NCBI GenBank assembly: GCA_032622095.1
Contig: CP136061.1
Span: 258,014,077 to 258,078,076, forward strand
Origin: Siphonodentalium dalli
Taxonomy: Eukaryota; Mollusca; Scaphopoda; Gadilida; Siphonodentaliidae
Length of the DNA: 64,000 nucleotides
Direction of reading: 5' to 3'
The notes below the pieces were generated by a model. That model was not told the origin of the DNA. It made no database searches and saw only the letters and a list, made by a program, of their open reading frames with translations. Each line of letters starts with the position of its first letter. The stretch's first letter is position 1. The position numbers were made by a program, and so were the translations under genes. Below, piece by piece: positions 1-11,217 of the stretch.

Positions 1-1437
1 ATGACAAATGTCATAATGATCTGACCAAAGCTACGACCTACAGCCTGTGACTAAGGATTTAGTCATGCAAAGAGTAAAATCCAAGATGCTCATGACGGCC
101 ATGTTTTTTTGGCCTAAGTGCCACAAAATGACTCGTTCCCATCAGCCTGTGTCTTTATTAACATCCATGACAAATTTCTTGATAATCAGACGAACAGTAC
201 GACATGTAGACCGCGCCAATCAATTTAATTTTGAAATCAAAGATGGCTGCCATCGGCCATGTTTTTTTTGCCAAATGACCCCAAAATGACACATTCCCAT
301 CTACATGTCAATGTCAACATTCATGACAAATTTCAAAATGATCAGACCGAAGTAAGGACTTGTAGCCTGTGTCAAAGGATTTAGTCATGCAAAGAGTAAA
401 ATCCAAGATGGCTGCTGGCGTCAATGTTTTTTTGCCGAATAACCCCAAAAGGACCAACTCCCATTTACATTTCAAGGTCAACCGCCATGACAAATTTCAT
501 GAAGATCCGACCAAAGCTACGACCTGTAGCCCTCGCCAAAGGATTTAGTCATGCAAAGAGTAAAATCCAAGATGCTCATGATGGCCATGTTTTTTGGCCA
601 AACAACCCCAAAATGACTCGTTCCCATCTGCCTGTCATTATTAAATCCATGACAAATTTCATGATGATCAGAACATCCATGACAAATTTCATGATAATCA
701 CACGAAAAGTTCGACCTGTAGACCGCGCCAATCGATTTAATTTTTAAATAAAAGATGGCTGCCAGCGGCCATGTTTTTGGCCAAATGACCCCAAAATGAC
801 TCATTCCCATCTACACGTCAATGTCAAAATTCATGACAAATTTCATAATGATCTGACCAAAGTAAGGACCTGTAGCCTGTGCCAAAGGATTTAGTCATGC
901 AAAGAGTAAATTCCAAAATGGCTGCTGGCGGCCATGTTTTTTGACCGAATAACCCCAAAAGGACTCATTCCAATTTGCATGTCAAGGTCAACAGCCATGA
1001 CAACTTTCATGAAGATCCGACCAAAGCTACGACTTGTAGCTCGCGCCAAAGGATTTAGCATGCAAAGAGTAAAATCCAAGATGCTCATGACGGCCATGTT
1101 TTTTGGCCGAACTACCCCAAAATAACTCGTTCCCATCAGCCTGTCATTATTAACATCCATGACAAATTTCATGATAATCAGACGAAAAGTTCGACTTGTA
1201 GACCGCGCCAATCGACTTAATTTTGAAATAAAAGATGGCTGCCAGCGGCCATGTTTTTGGCCAAATGACCCCAAAATGACTCATTCCCATCTACGTGTCA
1301 TGGTCAACAGCCATGACATATTTCACGAAGATCCGACCAAAGCTACGACTTGTAGCGCGCGCCAAAGGATTTAGTCATGCAAAGAGTAAAATCCAAGATG
1401 CTCATGACGGCCATGTGTTTTGGCCGAACAACCCCTA
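1..1437. repeat. 163-bp satellite in three-monomer higher-order units
   Basis: The phrase ATGCAAAGAGTAAAATCCAA or a close variant starts at about 65, 387, 551, 897, 1060 and 1377, so the spacings alternate between about 164 and about 320-345 bp. The longer gaps hold a diverged third monomer marked by GACCGCGCCAATCG near 200, 721 and 1201. The array is therefore roughly 163-bp monomers grouped into units of about 480-510 bp, with nearly three units present. It runs off the left edge of the window and ends near 1437. Frames of 60-127 codons occur on both strands but only translate the repeat, so I do not call them genes. Confidence 0.85.
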
Positions 1438-1974
1438 TTATAAGCCCAAAACGTGATGATTTTCAAGTTCGATAACATAGTGCTTTTGGCCTTTCAAGTT
1501 GCAGACCTTCCTGAAATATGTGACTTCCTGCTGAATATACAAGTAAAATACGCGCGTGGACTGTACATGCCATGGCCGTATTTATGTCACAGATGGTTCG
1601 CCACGGAACAATATAAAGAGCTTTGGTCTCACTTGTGTGCGAAAATTGAGAACATCAGAACATTTGTTATGGTAAATTGAATTGTTCAACAATTGTGAGA
1701 TGCAGTCGAAGTGGCAAGGATTATTTACCAGTTGTCACATTTAAGCGGTACATAAATCCCAAATCCCGTACTCACTCTTGTCGTGTTCCGGGAATCATGT
1801 AAGTTTTGTAGCTAAGCACACGAGATACAAGAACATACTTAACCATTGCTTTCCCAAATACCCATTTCACCGACGAGTACTTCCATCGGGAAAAGTTTGA
1901 TAATAAGTTCAAGAAACTGAATAACTATATGATAGTAAACCTTCTGCACTTATATTGTTTGCTCGGCTGGCTAC
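1438..1974. other. unassigned spacer
   Basis: No repeat or gene was recognised here. A 75-codon plus-strand frame (1453-1680) has no similarity I can name. Its end overlaps a possible splice donor (ATGGTAAAT), but one weak site does not make it an exon. Confidence 0.4.
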
Positions 1975-2112
1975 ATTCATTAACGACCACAGCGCCGTAT
2001 CCCCCAATAACACACACATCCACTAATTAACGACCACAACGCCGTATCCCACAATAACACACACACCCACTACATTCATTAACAACCACAGTGCCGTATC
2101 CCACAATAACAC
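1975..2112. repeat. short minisatellite, left block
   Basis: Three copies of a unit built on CGACCACAGCGCCGTATCCC followed by a CA-rich run (AATAACACACACA). GCCGTAT occurs at 1994, 2041 and 2093, giving periods of 47 and 52 bp. The array stops exactly where the LINE relic coding sequence starts. The same unit reappears on the far side of the relic. Confidence 0.8.
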
Positions 2113-3096
2113 TCTATTCGCTTGTTAGGTCACTACAACAACACGATATATTCTCAATTAATTTGTGGATCAAATTGTATGATAAACTCATTAAACCCAT
2201 TGCACTATATGGTTGCGAAATATGGGCCTCTGATTTCAACCTCAACAATATAGATACTGCGCCATGTGAATCGTCTGATCTCAATTTTTGCAAACGAGCA
2301 CTTGGAGTAAACAGGAAAGTATCAAATCACGCGGTACGTGCCGAGCTTGGTAGATACCCCGTTGTTTATGAAGCATTATCTCGTGCTACTAAATATGCGT
2401 TAAAAATATCGACTGCAGACAAACATTCCCTCGTTCATAAATCAGCCACAATGTCCGATGACCGCATAATCCCAAATAAGTGGTCCTTTAACTTTAACAT
2501 TCCAAAACTCACGGAAATTATTGATAAAACTGATCAGTATTTGAAGAAAATTCAACACACTATTTGTGATAGTTTCAAGGTTGACCATGTGCCGTGTTTC
2601 AGAATAGACATATATAACGATGAAAAACCATCAGGTAAGAACAAATTGAGGGTGTATAGAGAAATAATAAGTGATTATCGATTGGAGCCATACTTGGACA
2701 TAGTAAAACATATCGAAGTAAGAAAGATCTTCAGTAAATTGCGGATTAGCAATCATACTCTAGAAATTGAAACAGGGCGCCATAAACAACCGAAGATTCC
2801 TGTAGACAAGAGAATATGCAGAAAGTGTGGATTGGAAACGGAAACCGAGGAACATTTTATTTAAAAATGTCCTATTTACAAAAGCATTCGTCTCCGTTTC
2901 TTTGACGAAATAAATACAGTAAATCACTAGTTTATTAATATGAATGATGCCCAAAAATTCATTTTCATACTGCGAAATGACAAAACAGAAACGTGCAATA
3001 TCATCTGTAACATGGTCCGTCTCTTTTTCCACAAAAGGTCTGAACACCAGATTTTCAACAACAAACATGAAAGTTTTTCATTTTAATTCTGATTAC
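2112..3096 (+). pseudogene. LINE relic 1: reverse transcriptase C-terminal part
   Basis: This is the 3' part of a non-LTR retrotransposon ORF2. A 257-codon frame carries the post-catalytic pattern LIKPIALYGCEIWAS, then FSKLRISNHTLEIETGRH, then the CRKCG...TEEHFI zinc-knuckle start. A TAA at 2862-2864 interrupts it. The same frame continues with KCPIYKSIRLRFFDEI, meets a second stop near 2927, and goes on with KFIFILRNDKTETCNI to a final stop at 3096. The palm domain (FADD/YADD) and the endonuclease are missing. The C-terminal layout fits the CR1/L2/Jockey assemblage of LINEs; the exact clade cannot be settled by eye. The element is dead. LINE relics 2 and 3 (37.9 and 39.1 kb) look like relatives. 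Confidence 0.8.
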
Positions 3097-3117
3097 AATT
3101 GTGTATACTTATTGTAT

Positions 3118-3145
3118 CATATATATATTTATATATATATATCTT
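3118..3145. repeat. AT microsatellite at the end of LINE relic 1
   Basis: A run of TATA with single T interruptions lies directly after the last LINE frame. Simple tails are common at LINE 3' ends, so this may be the element tail, followed by the flanking minisatellite. Confidence 0.7.
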
Positions 3146-3154
3146 TATCTTATC

Positions 3155-3265
3155 ACTCACTACATTCATTAACGACCACGGCGCCGTATCCCCCAATAAC
3201 ACACACACTACGACCACAGCGCCGTATCCCACAATAACACACACACACCGCCACATTCATTACAC
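3155..3265. repeat. short minisatellite, right block
   Basis: Two to three copies of the same CGACCAC..GCGCCGTATCCC plus CA-run unit seen left of the relic. GCCGTAT falls at 3183 and 3221. The first copy is preceded by ACTACATTCATTAA, the phrase that also joins copies in the left block. Confidence 0.75.
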
Positions 3266-4040
3266 GGGTGCTACACAATCTATAGCTACGAACCAGCCTG
3301 TTTGATAGCATGGGCCCAGTGTTATGAAGCAAGGACTTAAGATGATCTTAATATGGACTACTTAATCTAAGTCGCAAGGTTGATCTTATCTTACCTTTCC
3401 GTTCCATGCTTTCCGAATTGATAATATATTAAATAGGCACAAAGGGTGCCGAATTATCTAACAGCACCGTCCCTGTGGAGATTCATGATGTATAGTGAGA
3501 ATGTGAATCGAAAACATATACAACTAGCAGATGTGCCCGACTTCGTCCGGGCTATTTAGGGATTTATTTGTGATCGCCTCCGTTTGCGCAGAACTTACAG
3601 CGTCTGGAAACACCATTGTTCGATCGGTCCTGAAGCATGACTATATGAGCGTATAGGAGCGAGGTCAAGGACACGGCTGATCGCGACACTGGACCCGCCC
3701 ATGTTATTTCCGGTATTAAAGTAGCCCTACATACAAAAATCGAGTCGGATCGGTCGAGCAGTTTTCGAGTCTATAACACATACATACAGACAGACAGACA
3801 GCCAGAAGTTCCAAAATATATAGGGACTATCGAACAGTGTTGGGCGATACACGGCACAGGCTGATCACTGGCCTAACTTATGGATTGTTGTGTCTATTCC
3901 GCAATATATATAACCTCAACGAGAAAATGGCATCTGTCCAATGTAGTAATTCCGTTAATAATCAACTGGGTGTTATTTGCATGATAAAACGGTATATCCA
4001 ATACAGAAGAATATAAGTTGGAATCACATTCAGAAGTCGG
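3266..4040. other. spacer with a probable LINE/SINE 3' end
   Basis: Most of this stretch is unassigned. From about 3520 to 3840 it reads like the 3' tail of a LINE or LINE-dependent SINE: a GACTTCGTCCGGGCTATT block, then GATCGGTCGAGCAGTTTTCG, then (ACAG)n near 3784-3801, then a short ATATATAG end. RTE-type elements often show a question-mark-like GGTC..GC..GTTTTCGAG followed by ACAG repeats. That family link is from memory and no coding part is present. Confidence 0.4.
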
Positions 4041-4239
4041 TTGGTGAGTAAATTATTTACGTATACAAAAATACACGTGAACATAATTGTTTACATACTA
4101 TTCGTAAAATCCTATGCAGGCCCGAAAACATTGGGTTTTCCCCAAGTAATTATTATAAACTTCTTTGTGATCTTGTTTGACATATTGGCGTTGAACGCGA
4201 GTGACATGAGATATGCTTTATTGACCTCCATCATCGGAG

Positions 4240-4752
4240 AGTATATATACCTTATTACTGGTATTTACATGATTCATGAACATCTATATTTAATAATGTA
4301 TATATACAGCATTACTGGTATGTACATGATTCATGAACATCTATATTTAATAATGTATATATACAGCTTTACTGGTATTTACATGATTCATTAACATCTA
4401 TATTTAATAATGTATATATACAGCTTTACTGGTATTTACATGATTCATGAACATCTATATTTAATAATGTATATATACAGCTTTACTGGTATTTACATGA
4501 TTCATGAACATCTATATTTAATAATGTATATATACAGCTTTACTGGTATTTACATGATTCATGAACATCTATATTTAATAATGTATATATACAGCTTTAC
4601 TGGTATTTACATGATTCATGAACATCTATATTTAATAATGTATATATACAGCTTTACTGGTATTTACATGATTCATGAACATCTATATTTAATAATGTAT
4701 ATATACAGCTTTACTGGTATTTACATGATTCATGAACATCTATATTTAATAA
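4240..4752 (+). repeat. 57-bp minisatellite, nine copies
   Basis: GATTCAT recurs at 4271, 4328, 4385, 4442, 4499, 4556, 4613, 4670 and 4727, an exact 57-bp step. Copies are nearly identical. The first two differ at a few positions, and the third has TAA for TGA where the others read GAA/GAT in phase. Because 57 is 19 codons, the frame stays open and translates a 19-residue unit rich in Tyr and Ile (YSFTGIYMIHEHLYLIMYI). The frame runs 4041-4769 with one stop at 4392-4394. The AT-rich composition and lack of variation limited to synonymous sites favour a non-coding minisatellite. Confidence 0.9.
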
Positions 4753-4965
4753 TACAAGGGAACAAATAAGAGAGAAAGATAGAGCGCCTAAAAATAAAAA
4801 TAAAACCTACATATAGAACAAAACAATAAAAGAAAGAAAAAAATAATATTGATATGAGAAAGAAGAAAAAAACAGAAATACAGTAATATGAAGACAAAAT
4901 AAAGATAAGAGAAAGTAAAACAAAAAAAATCCACATAACAACAATAAGCAGAGATAGATAATAGC
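4753..4965. repeat. A-rich polypurine tract
   Basis: About 210 bases of low-complexity A and AG-rich sequence (AAAATAAAAATAAAA, AGAAAGAAAAAAAT, GAAGAAAAAAACAG) directly follow the 57-bp array. The frames on the opposite strand are runs of Phe, Leu, Tyr and Ser and have no coding value. Confidence 0.8.
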
Positions 4966-6336
4966 CTGTTGGAGATATATAATAGCCTGAACTCCATAGA
5001 CAACTTGACAGCTGGAGCGTTAATCCATTCAGAGCTAGGCGGATCGATTTCTCGGAAAATTCAAGGACATACACAACCTACATGTATAACAAAAAGGTTA
5101 AACTTGATTGGAAGTCTGTGGTAGGAAGTACACGGATAGTCAGGGTCCAATTTCAGCTCCGAAATTGATTGAGAAGATATATTAATAGGACATTCTAACT
5201 GAATTTACATTGTTGATGACGGTTTTCAGAAACACAATTCTTCCGCTGTCTCGTAAACGTCGTTCGGCGATTGTGTTCGTTGAAAGAAGCGACAAATATA
5301 TTGACGTCAGTGACGATGGGAGAATAAAAGACACAACTGTGTTGTTCCACGCACTGTGTAGAAACAGTTAAATCGGAAGTCATTGTATTGATGTTTTGTG
5401 GTGGTTCATGGGTTACTTTGATTTCTTGGTGCACTGGAACAGTATGACATCAGGACATCATGACGCACACATATATATATATCTGGAATACACTAAACTA
5501 TCCTGAATGCACTGAGGCTGCAGAAGTGCCGTTTTATCGAAAGCTGAATGTTAGATTACAAATAACTGGAAAATAAGGAATTAACTTGTAATCATCAACA
5601 TGTAATCAAGCCATATACATAGTATTCCTTTGTTTTGGAAGCACGACTGGTGTGAAGCACAGTCTGCACATGAGGACGAAACAATGTTATTACATTATAA
5701 TTTTGATAAATTGTGTGCACAATAGTTAAAAAAATATCGCGATAGAGGTTGATAATTTAGAACATTAGCCCACATGGGCCTGTAACGCACTCCGCTGTCC
5801 GCCCCCCCTCTTTGCACTGCCCATATACGCTGCCTCTATATACGCACCTTCTTCGCGTTTATGGAACATTATATAGACAAGGGGCATTGTAAAAATTCAA
5901 CGTTTAACCATCGCTCGGGAGTCGCACAAATTTAGCCCATTCATCCCAGTAATGATAACGATATATACATGGATTGATCGGCAAATAATTCATCTTTCAA
6001 TAAATACCACAAACTCCCATCAGAAACATTCATACACGTTGCATTTGATAAAATTTTAACCACCGAATATTGTCTCCGGAGAGCGTATTTTTCAGGATTG
6101 ATCCGGCTCAGTAGCAATGGCCGACATGTGTCTCTAAATTCACCACCCATACAGGTTACTATCATTACAAATCGGTCAAACGATCAACTATATATCTGGA
6201 ACTTAGTGATTTCTTGTCGGCTAATAATTTATTTACTCATACAAATCAACACATTGTCAGTAAACAATTTCTATTGAGGAGAAATCTGTCGATAATTCCA
6301 ACTTAAAAAAAAAATTGTCAAGTCACACAGTTCCTA
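4966..6336. other. unassigned AT-rich spacer
   Basis: No gene or repeat could be recognised. Short frames (minus strand 5195-5434 and 5941-6165) are of the size expected by chance in this base composition and resemble no family I know. Confidence 0.4.
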
Positions 6337-6725
6337 ATTTTAATATTCATTGCGACCTGACATTTCCATCACTGACATAGTAGAAACAGCCAATCACCAC
6401 TCAGTGTTAGAATCGAGGTCCTCATTTTAATATTCATTATGACCTGACTTCGATTCAGGATTTCACAACATTACCGCGAGAGTATATAGCCACGTTTACG
6501 ACATATGTCATTACATGGTTACTTGGTTACCACCACTCTAATAATAGTCTTGCCATCGACATTGCTGTTACAGTGTATTGTTTACATGTACACCATTGGC
6601 TTCTAAATATAACAACTTATTTGGTTGGCTCCCCCCCACTCAGATTTTCATAACATATCCCCGTGTTACGACATGTGTCGATAATTGATTACCACCACTC
6701 TAATAATGGTCTTGCCATATACATT
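6337..6725. repeat. two diverged local duplications
   Basis: TTTAATATTCATT followed by a GACCTGAC phrase occurs at about 6340 and 6428. A longer segment containing TTACGACATATGTC and TACCACCACTCTAATAAT, followed by a TCTTGCCAT phrase, occurs near 6460-6560 and again near 6643-6722. The second copy has diverged by substitutions and small gaps. Confidence 0.6.
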
Positions 6726-8160
6726 TTGCCCACCCATACCTTCGCCCATGGCGCAATGACTACATGTAAAAATATCTCCACTTCACTTTATTTAATTATA
6801 TTTATATATTTGTAATACATTTGCTTTTTTTGTATCGCGCATCCGTCTACATCGCGTGCAGTGCACTGATATCGCGCCGTTTTTCTTAATATTCTGATCT
6901 GGTTGTCATCAGCATAGAGTTGATTTTGGCCTGTTTTGGGCTTGGTGGACTGGAAGGTGACCGGTCGTAATTACCTTTTCGTGACGAGGCATGAGGACCT
7001 AGGGTCAGGCGCGTACTCGTAGAAACCGTCTCATATAATAATGGACTCATTCGTCCATTGTATAACTCATGTGCGCTTCCGAAGACCACCGTAGTCCACT
7101 TTTATTTTCTGGCATACCCAACTTTGTAATTGTGGCATAGTTCGGCCTGGTCGTAGTAATTCTTTCTCTGAAACATTTCACTGTGCGCTCTCAAAATGCT
7201 TAGCGACATCCACAGATCAGAATCACTCATTCACTGTACTTATACTTTAATTTAAACAATAAGCTATTTATCTGTACCTATTTTTTACTACTAAATATCC
7301 TTAACTGTTATCACCCTATGTTAGTAGCCCACTCCCCTTATTTGCGGGAACTCCTATATACACTATAAAATATCATATTTTAATGGATCAGATAAGAAAT
7401 TATAATTTATAAGCTACACAGCTAACGCAATATCATAGGTTGATACCAAATGAAGAGCGTTGACTAAATTATTTCCCATATCATGGCTCGCATATTTCAT
7501 ATCACGATGCACAGGGAAACATACCTGTACAAATTGGACAGAATAACAGTAAGACATCCCCATATCTTTAATAAGTCTAAATGTTGTGTTCCTTTTCCGT
7601 CATAGTATGCATACATTTATTTTATACACATATCACGTGAAAAAATTACATATATTGCGGCAGAATGATCGGCCATTTTACTATCCTGTATCCATTGTTG
7701 ATCTGTAGATAGCCGAGGGATCCCTCTCGGTTACCAGTCGACCCTTCATACTAGTATTTTTCTGCTAGTCCGGTGGGCCGGTATGGTGCTATTCCACCCA
7801 ATTTGTAGCTACTAGATCTGATATTCCCTTTGCCATAATGGCATAAACCATAAAACATATATTTATCGTCGCTAGGGCTACCTACTGCGGATAGCTTTCG
7901 GGTTTTGACGTTTAACAGTTTTTTTTATAAAGTCTTATTATTTTCAGTTATAATTAACCCCTTAGTTCAATGACTGACTCTTTTTATTTACATTAATAAT
8001 TTATTTTGCTGATATTCATGACGTTATATCTTTTGAACAACCGGTTTTGGCATTTCCGCGTGATGTGTGTGCAATGTAAGATGGCTGTGTGATTATAAAC
8101 CTAAACTATATAGATATATATACAACTTTAACCAGGACAAACTTGCATTGTCGCATACAC
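6726..8160. other. unassigned AT-rich spacer
   Basis: Nothing recognisable. A small C-rich and GC-rich patch lies near 6840-7080, with no promoter or gene signal I would defend. Confidence 0.35.
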
Positions 8161-8184
8161 TGACAATATATTCGGTTTTTGTTG

Positions 8185-8290
8185 GTATTGATCAATACCA
8201 AATCTGATTCCCTTGGTTTTGATCAAAACCAAATCTGAATCCCTTGGTTTTGAGGACATGTTCAATACCATATATTGGTTTTGACTGATA
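8185..8290. repeat. short diverged tandem repeat with local dyads
   Basis: CCAAATCTGATTCCCTTGGT and CCAAATCTGAATCCCTTGGT recur within 40 bp, separated by GGTTTTGATCAAAACC, which is a perfect 16-bp palindrome. A further TTGGTATTGATCAATACCAA just upstream is a perfect 20-bp palindrome. The whole patch could fold into nested hairpins. Confidence 0.7.
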
Positions 8291-8825
8291 GTCTTGAAAA
8301 GTTATCGTCACTGTTTCCGTGTATAGCACATGGCCAGGCTGGCGGTTGCCATTTACTTTCGAGTCGACTGAAACACATTCTGGTGTTAAAATCACAGCAA
8401 ATAACTTAGTCTGGTTCAATGGGTGATCACAAATATGCTTCCCGATGGCCGGACAATCTAATCTTGGGGAATCTTTACAGGTATGCATATCTAATAACTA
8501 TTAATTATAGGATACTTTCGACAGTTTCGACTTCAACTTTGCACGAAATCTTCACCCACGTATTTTGTCTCAGCACAAGCTCATACATGCGCGCCATCAC
8601 GATAGAGAAGTGACAGAACATTTCAAACTCTACAAATAAGATTATGCCTTTGTCAATGGATAAGACATAACAAATTTTCATCAAAAGGACTTGAAGTTGA
8701 AAAAGACATTTCTCTCAGTATATTTGATAAAAAATTGTCATGATGTTTGAAATTGGTCCACAGCAATTTATCCGATTTAGAATTTTAGGTCATGTGTATG
8801 GAATGGCATGTATTTTTACATTTAT

Positions 8826-9056
8826 TCCTTATTTGCGCTTAAGCCTAAGTCACTTACGCATAAGCGCAAATTATTTATGCTTAAATGCAAATCATTTACG
8901 CTTAAGCACAAAAGGAACATATTTTTCATATTTATGCTTAAGTACAAATAAGAACTAAATGTTAAAGCTCCATCCCATATATGGGAGGCCAAATTCACAT
9001 TTAATAGCCAATTTCGCTTAAGCGTGATGCATTAAACCATTATGCTTGAGCGTAAT
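8826..9056. repeat. CTTAAG-centred degenerate repeat cluster
   Basis: At least eight copies of a core close to TTTACGCTTAAGCGCAAAT, with variants such as GCGCTTAAGC, ACGCATAAGCGC, ATGCTTAAATGC, ACGCTTAAGCAC, ATGCTTAAGTAC and CGCTTAAGCG. They sit about 20-22 bp apart in the first half and more widely in the second. The core is self-complementary, so each copy is a small palindrome. No transposon end or gene is attached. Confidence 0.65.
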
Positions 9057-9833
9057 TCAGATTTCCATGAAAAGCATAATAATAAGTACCATGCTTTGAA
9101 CGAACCCCCGTCATCTGGACATTCGAATAACCCTTGTGGCGTTTGGGGTTTTAAGATCAAAGTAAAATTCTAGAAGAAAACAAACATTAATCCATCTTGA
9201 CAATGACATGATTGTGTGTTCTTAAAGGTGAACCACACAACAAATATGAAGAGATAATTTTGAAGATTACTCAAGTTACCTTCTCGGCAACACAAATATT
9301 ATGATTCCTTTGTCGAACAAAGGCCCATAGCTCCGTCAAAATAATTGGACCATGACCAAATTCAAATTGACCTGTGCTTTATACACTGTATACCACATTA
9401 CCAAATATAAAAAACAATTGTTGAATATTGCTCGAGTTATCATCCGGAGGCGCCCAATTCGTGAATTTGAAGGAAACAATCATAATCCTCCATAACACAT
9501 TTTATACTTCCTGTCAAACTCTCTAGTGACTACATGACAAATTTGTTGTTTTTTTAAAAAACACGTTTTTACATAGTTCTAACATATCTCTCATATTGTG
9601 AGGGTAAACATGTATTGTCATAATACTATAGCATACCCTGGCTATGAAGAATAATTTATTTGCATGGCTATGAAAGTTTTTTGCTTCAAATTGACAGTTA
9701 GAAATTGAGATCATTTGAAAATTAACGAAAGTTGTGAGATGCACTAGGAGACATACGAGAGTTGCCAAGTTTCAGATTTAAGCGGCACGTATAGTCATCA
9801 CTACCCGCATTTGTCACGTTCTCTGAATCAGAT
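9057..9833. other. unassigned spacer left of the Tc1-like element
   Basis: No gene, RNA or clear repeat was seen. The minus-strand 81-codon frame at 9523-9768 has no recognisable motif. Confidence 0.35.
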
Positions 9834-9873
9834 TATATACACCTGGAAAAAAATAAGCACCACCTGATAATTT
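9834..9873 (+). repeat. left terminal inverted repeat of the Tc1-like element
   Basis: TATATACACCTGGA...TAAGCACCACC, complementary to 11183-11217 apart from the length of the central A-run and the GT before TAAGC. Confidence 0.85.
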
Positions 9874-10109
9874 GATCATGACAGACAAAACCAGTATGCT
9901 GGCTTAAAAAACGGTGCAGTTTACACCAGAACCCGTTATATTTTCTGAAAGATGATATCTACGGTGATACAAAATTACAACTACCCACACATTTTCGATA
10001 ATTTAATCTGTATTATTGTGAGATATTACATTGCTTGTATTACTGACATAATTTGATCACAATTTAAGTTTGGAGCCCAAGGCCGACTAGAAACATTTAG
10101 GAGGATACA

Positions 10110-10875
10110 TGGTTGTTAAACATGACACAGACTCCAATAGCGTGTATATGAACCACGTGATCTCATGACTGCCTGAACTCTCCGTCTCATGGTCCCTGTC
10201 AGACGTCTTATGCGTTGTTGATGTATGGTGTCCCATTCTCGGTGCAGAGCTTGTTCCAGTTCCTGTAGGTTTGCTACAGGAGGGCCCATCTTCTGTATTT
10301 TGTGCCCTATCTGACCCCAGATGTGCTCTATATATCGGATTAAGGTCAGGACTATAGGCAGGACAAGGGATGGCCGTAATGGAATTCTGTTGCAGGAAAG
10401 CTGTCACGTGCCTGGAACGGTGTGGTCTCGCGTTGTCACCATGACAACAGGTCTGCTGGCAAGCGAGTGGTCATCCAAGTGTGGTATTACGGTCGCACCC
10501 AAGTTTTCGCGCCTGTACCTCTCTCCGTTCAGATTACCCCGCACTGTTATCATGTCCAATTTGCAGTCATGTGACAAACATCCCCAAATCATAATCGAAC
10601 CTCCACCAAAGGGAACCGTGGGTTGAATGTTTTTAGGTGCATACGCAGTGTTTCGACGACGCCAGACACGAAGACGCCCATCGGTAACATTCAACAAGAA
10701 CCTGTTTTCATCTGACCAGTGGATACGCCTCCAAGACCTAATGTTCCAATGACGTCGCCCTAAACACCATGCCAACACGAGCCATCCGATGACGATCGAG
10801 CGGCCTTGGACGTTTGATCACCATCATTAACCTCAAACCTGCTGCTTTAAGTCAGTTTCTCACTGTGCGGTACGA
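10110..10875 (-). pseudogene. Tc1-type DD34E transposase, frameshifted
   Basis: The transposase of the surrounding element catalyses cut-and-paste movement. Reading right to left, LKAAGLR and RPRPLDRHR mark the end of the paired-like DNA-binding region. IHWSDENRF holds the first catalytic Asp, VWRRRNTAY and FGGGSIMIWGCLS follow, and DNARPH holds the second Asp. PAYSPDLNPIEHIW holds the final Glu. Counting across the breaks gives 34 residues between the second Asp and the Glu, the Tc1 spacing. DNARPH is one base out of frame with what precedes it (near 10432). The frame shifts again just after DLNPI (near 10337), and stops occur in the N-terminal part. All three catalytic residues survive, but no continuous protein can be made. 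Confidence 0.88.
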
Positions 10876-11182
10876 CAACCGTCTATAGCCCTGCCTGAAA
10901 TTCCGGCTGCAACCATGCCTATTATATGCCATTTTTCGCCGTCAGACAACCTCATGAATATATGAGGTCAGTACGAGTTTAGATTAAGCTCGTAATGACC
11001 CGAAATGAAAGTGCTCTCATGGCCAATCACGACGGGTTTGCTGTGAACACGACTTACGCGAGCTATGTGCGTCACAGTTGAGTGCACATATTGTCATTTC
11101 ATCCCTGGATAATTGTTAATGCCACTGCGCACATTATTTTAACAAATACGGCTTGAGTCGCACATCAGTACATGCATTTCTC

Positions 11183-11217
11183 GGGTGGTGCTTAACTTTT
11201 TATCCAGGTGTATATAT
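11183..11217 (-). repeat. right terminal inverted repeat of the Tc1-like element
   Basis: On the plus strand GGTGGTGCTTAACTTTTTAT is followed by CCAGGTGTATATA, the reverse complement of the left end. Confidence 0.85.

Larger units (their letters stand above)
9834..11217 (-). mobile_element. Tc1/mariner DNA transposon (about 1.38 kb), inactive
   Basis: The ends match as terminal inverted repeats. The left end reads TATATACACCTGGA, an A-run, then TAAGCACCACC (to about 9873). The right end read on the other strand (from 11217 down) is TATATACACCTGGATAAAAA, then a GT and TAAGCACCACC. TA dinucleotides sit at both borders, as expected for this superfamily; the exact TA used is ambiguous because the ends are TATATA runs. 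Between them lies one minus-strand transposase remnant. The length is near that of a full Tc1 element, so this is a decayed autonomous copy and not a MITE. Confidence 0.9.

Noticed and set aside
1-1374. Several frames of 63-127 codons on both strands
   Set aside because: All repeat the same residues because they lie on the 163-bp satellite.
1453-1680. 75-codon plus-strand frame
   Set aside because: No family resemblance and only one weak donor-like site at its end.
4730-5074. 114-codon frame of Phe, Leu, Tyr and Ser resembling membrane segments
   Set aside because: It is the complement of an A-rich polypurine tract.
8192-8488. 98-codon minus-strand frame with several cysteines
   Set aside because: There is no recognisable domain and no convincing splice sites, and part of it lies on palindromic repeats.
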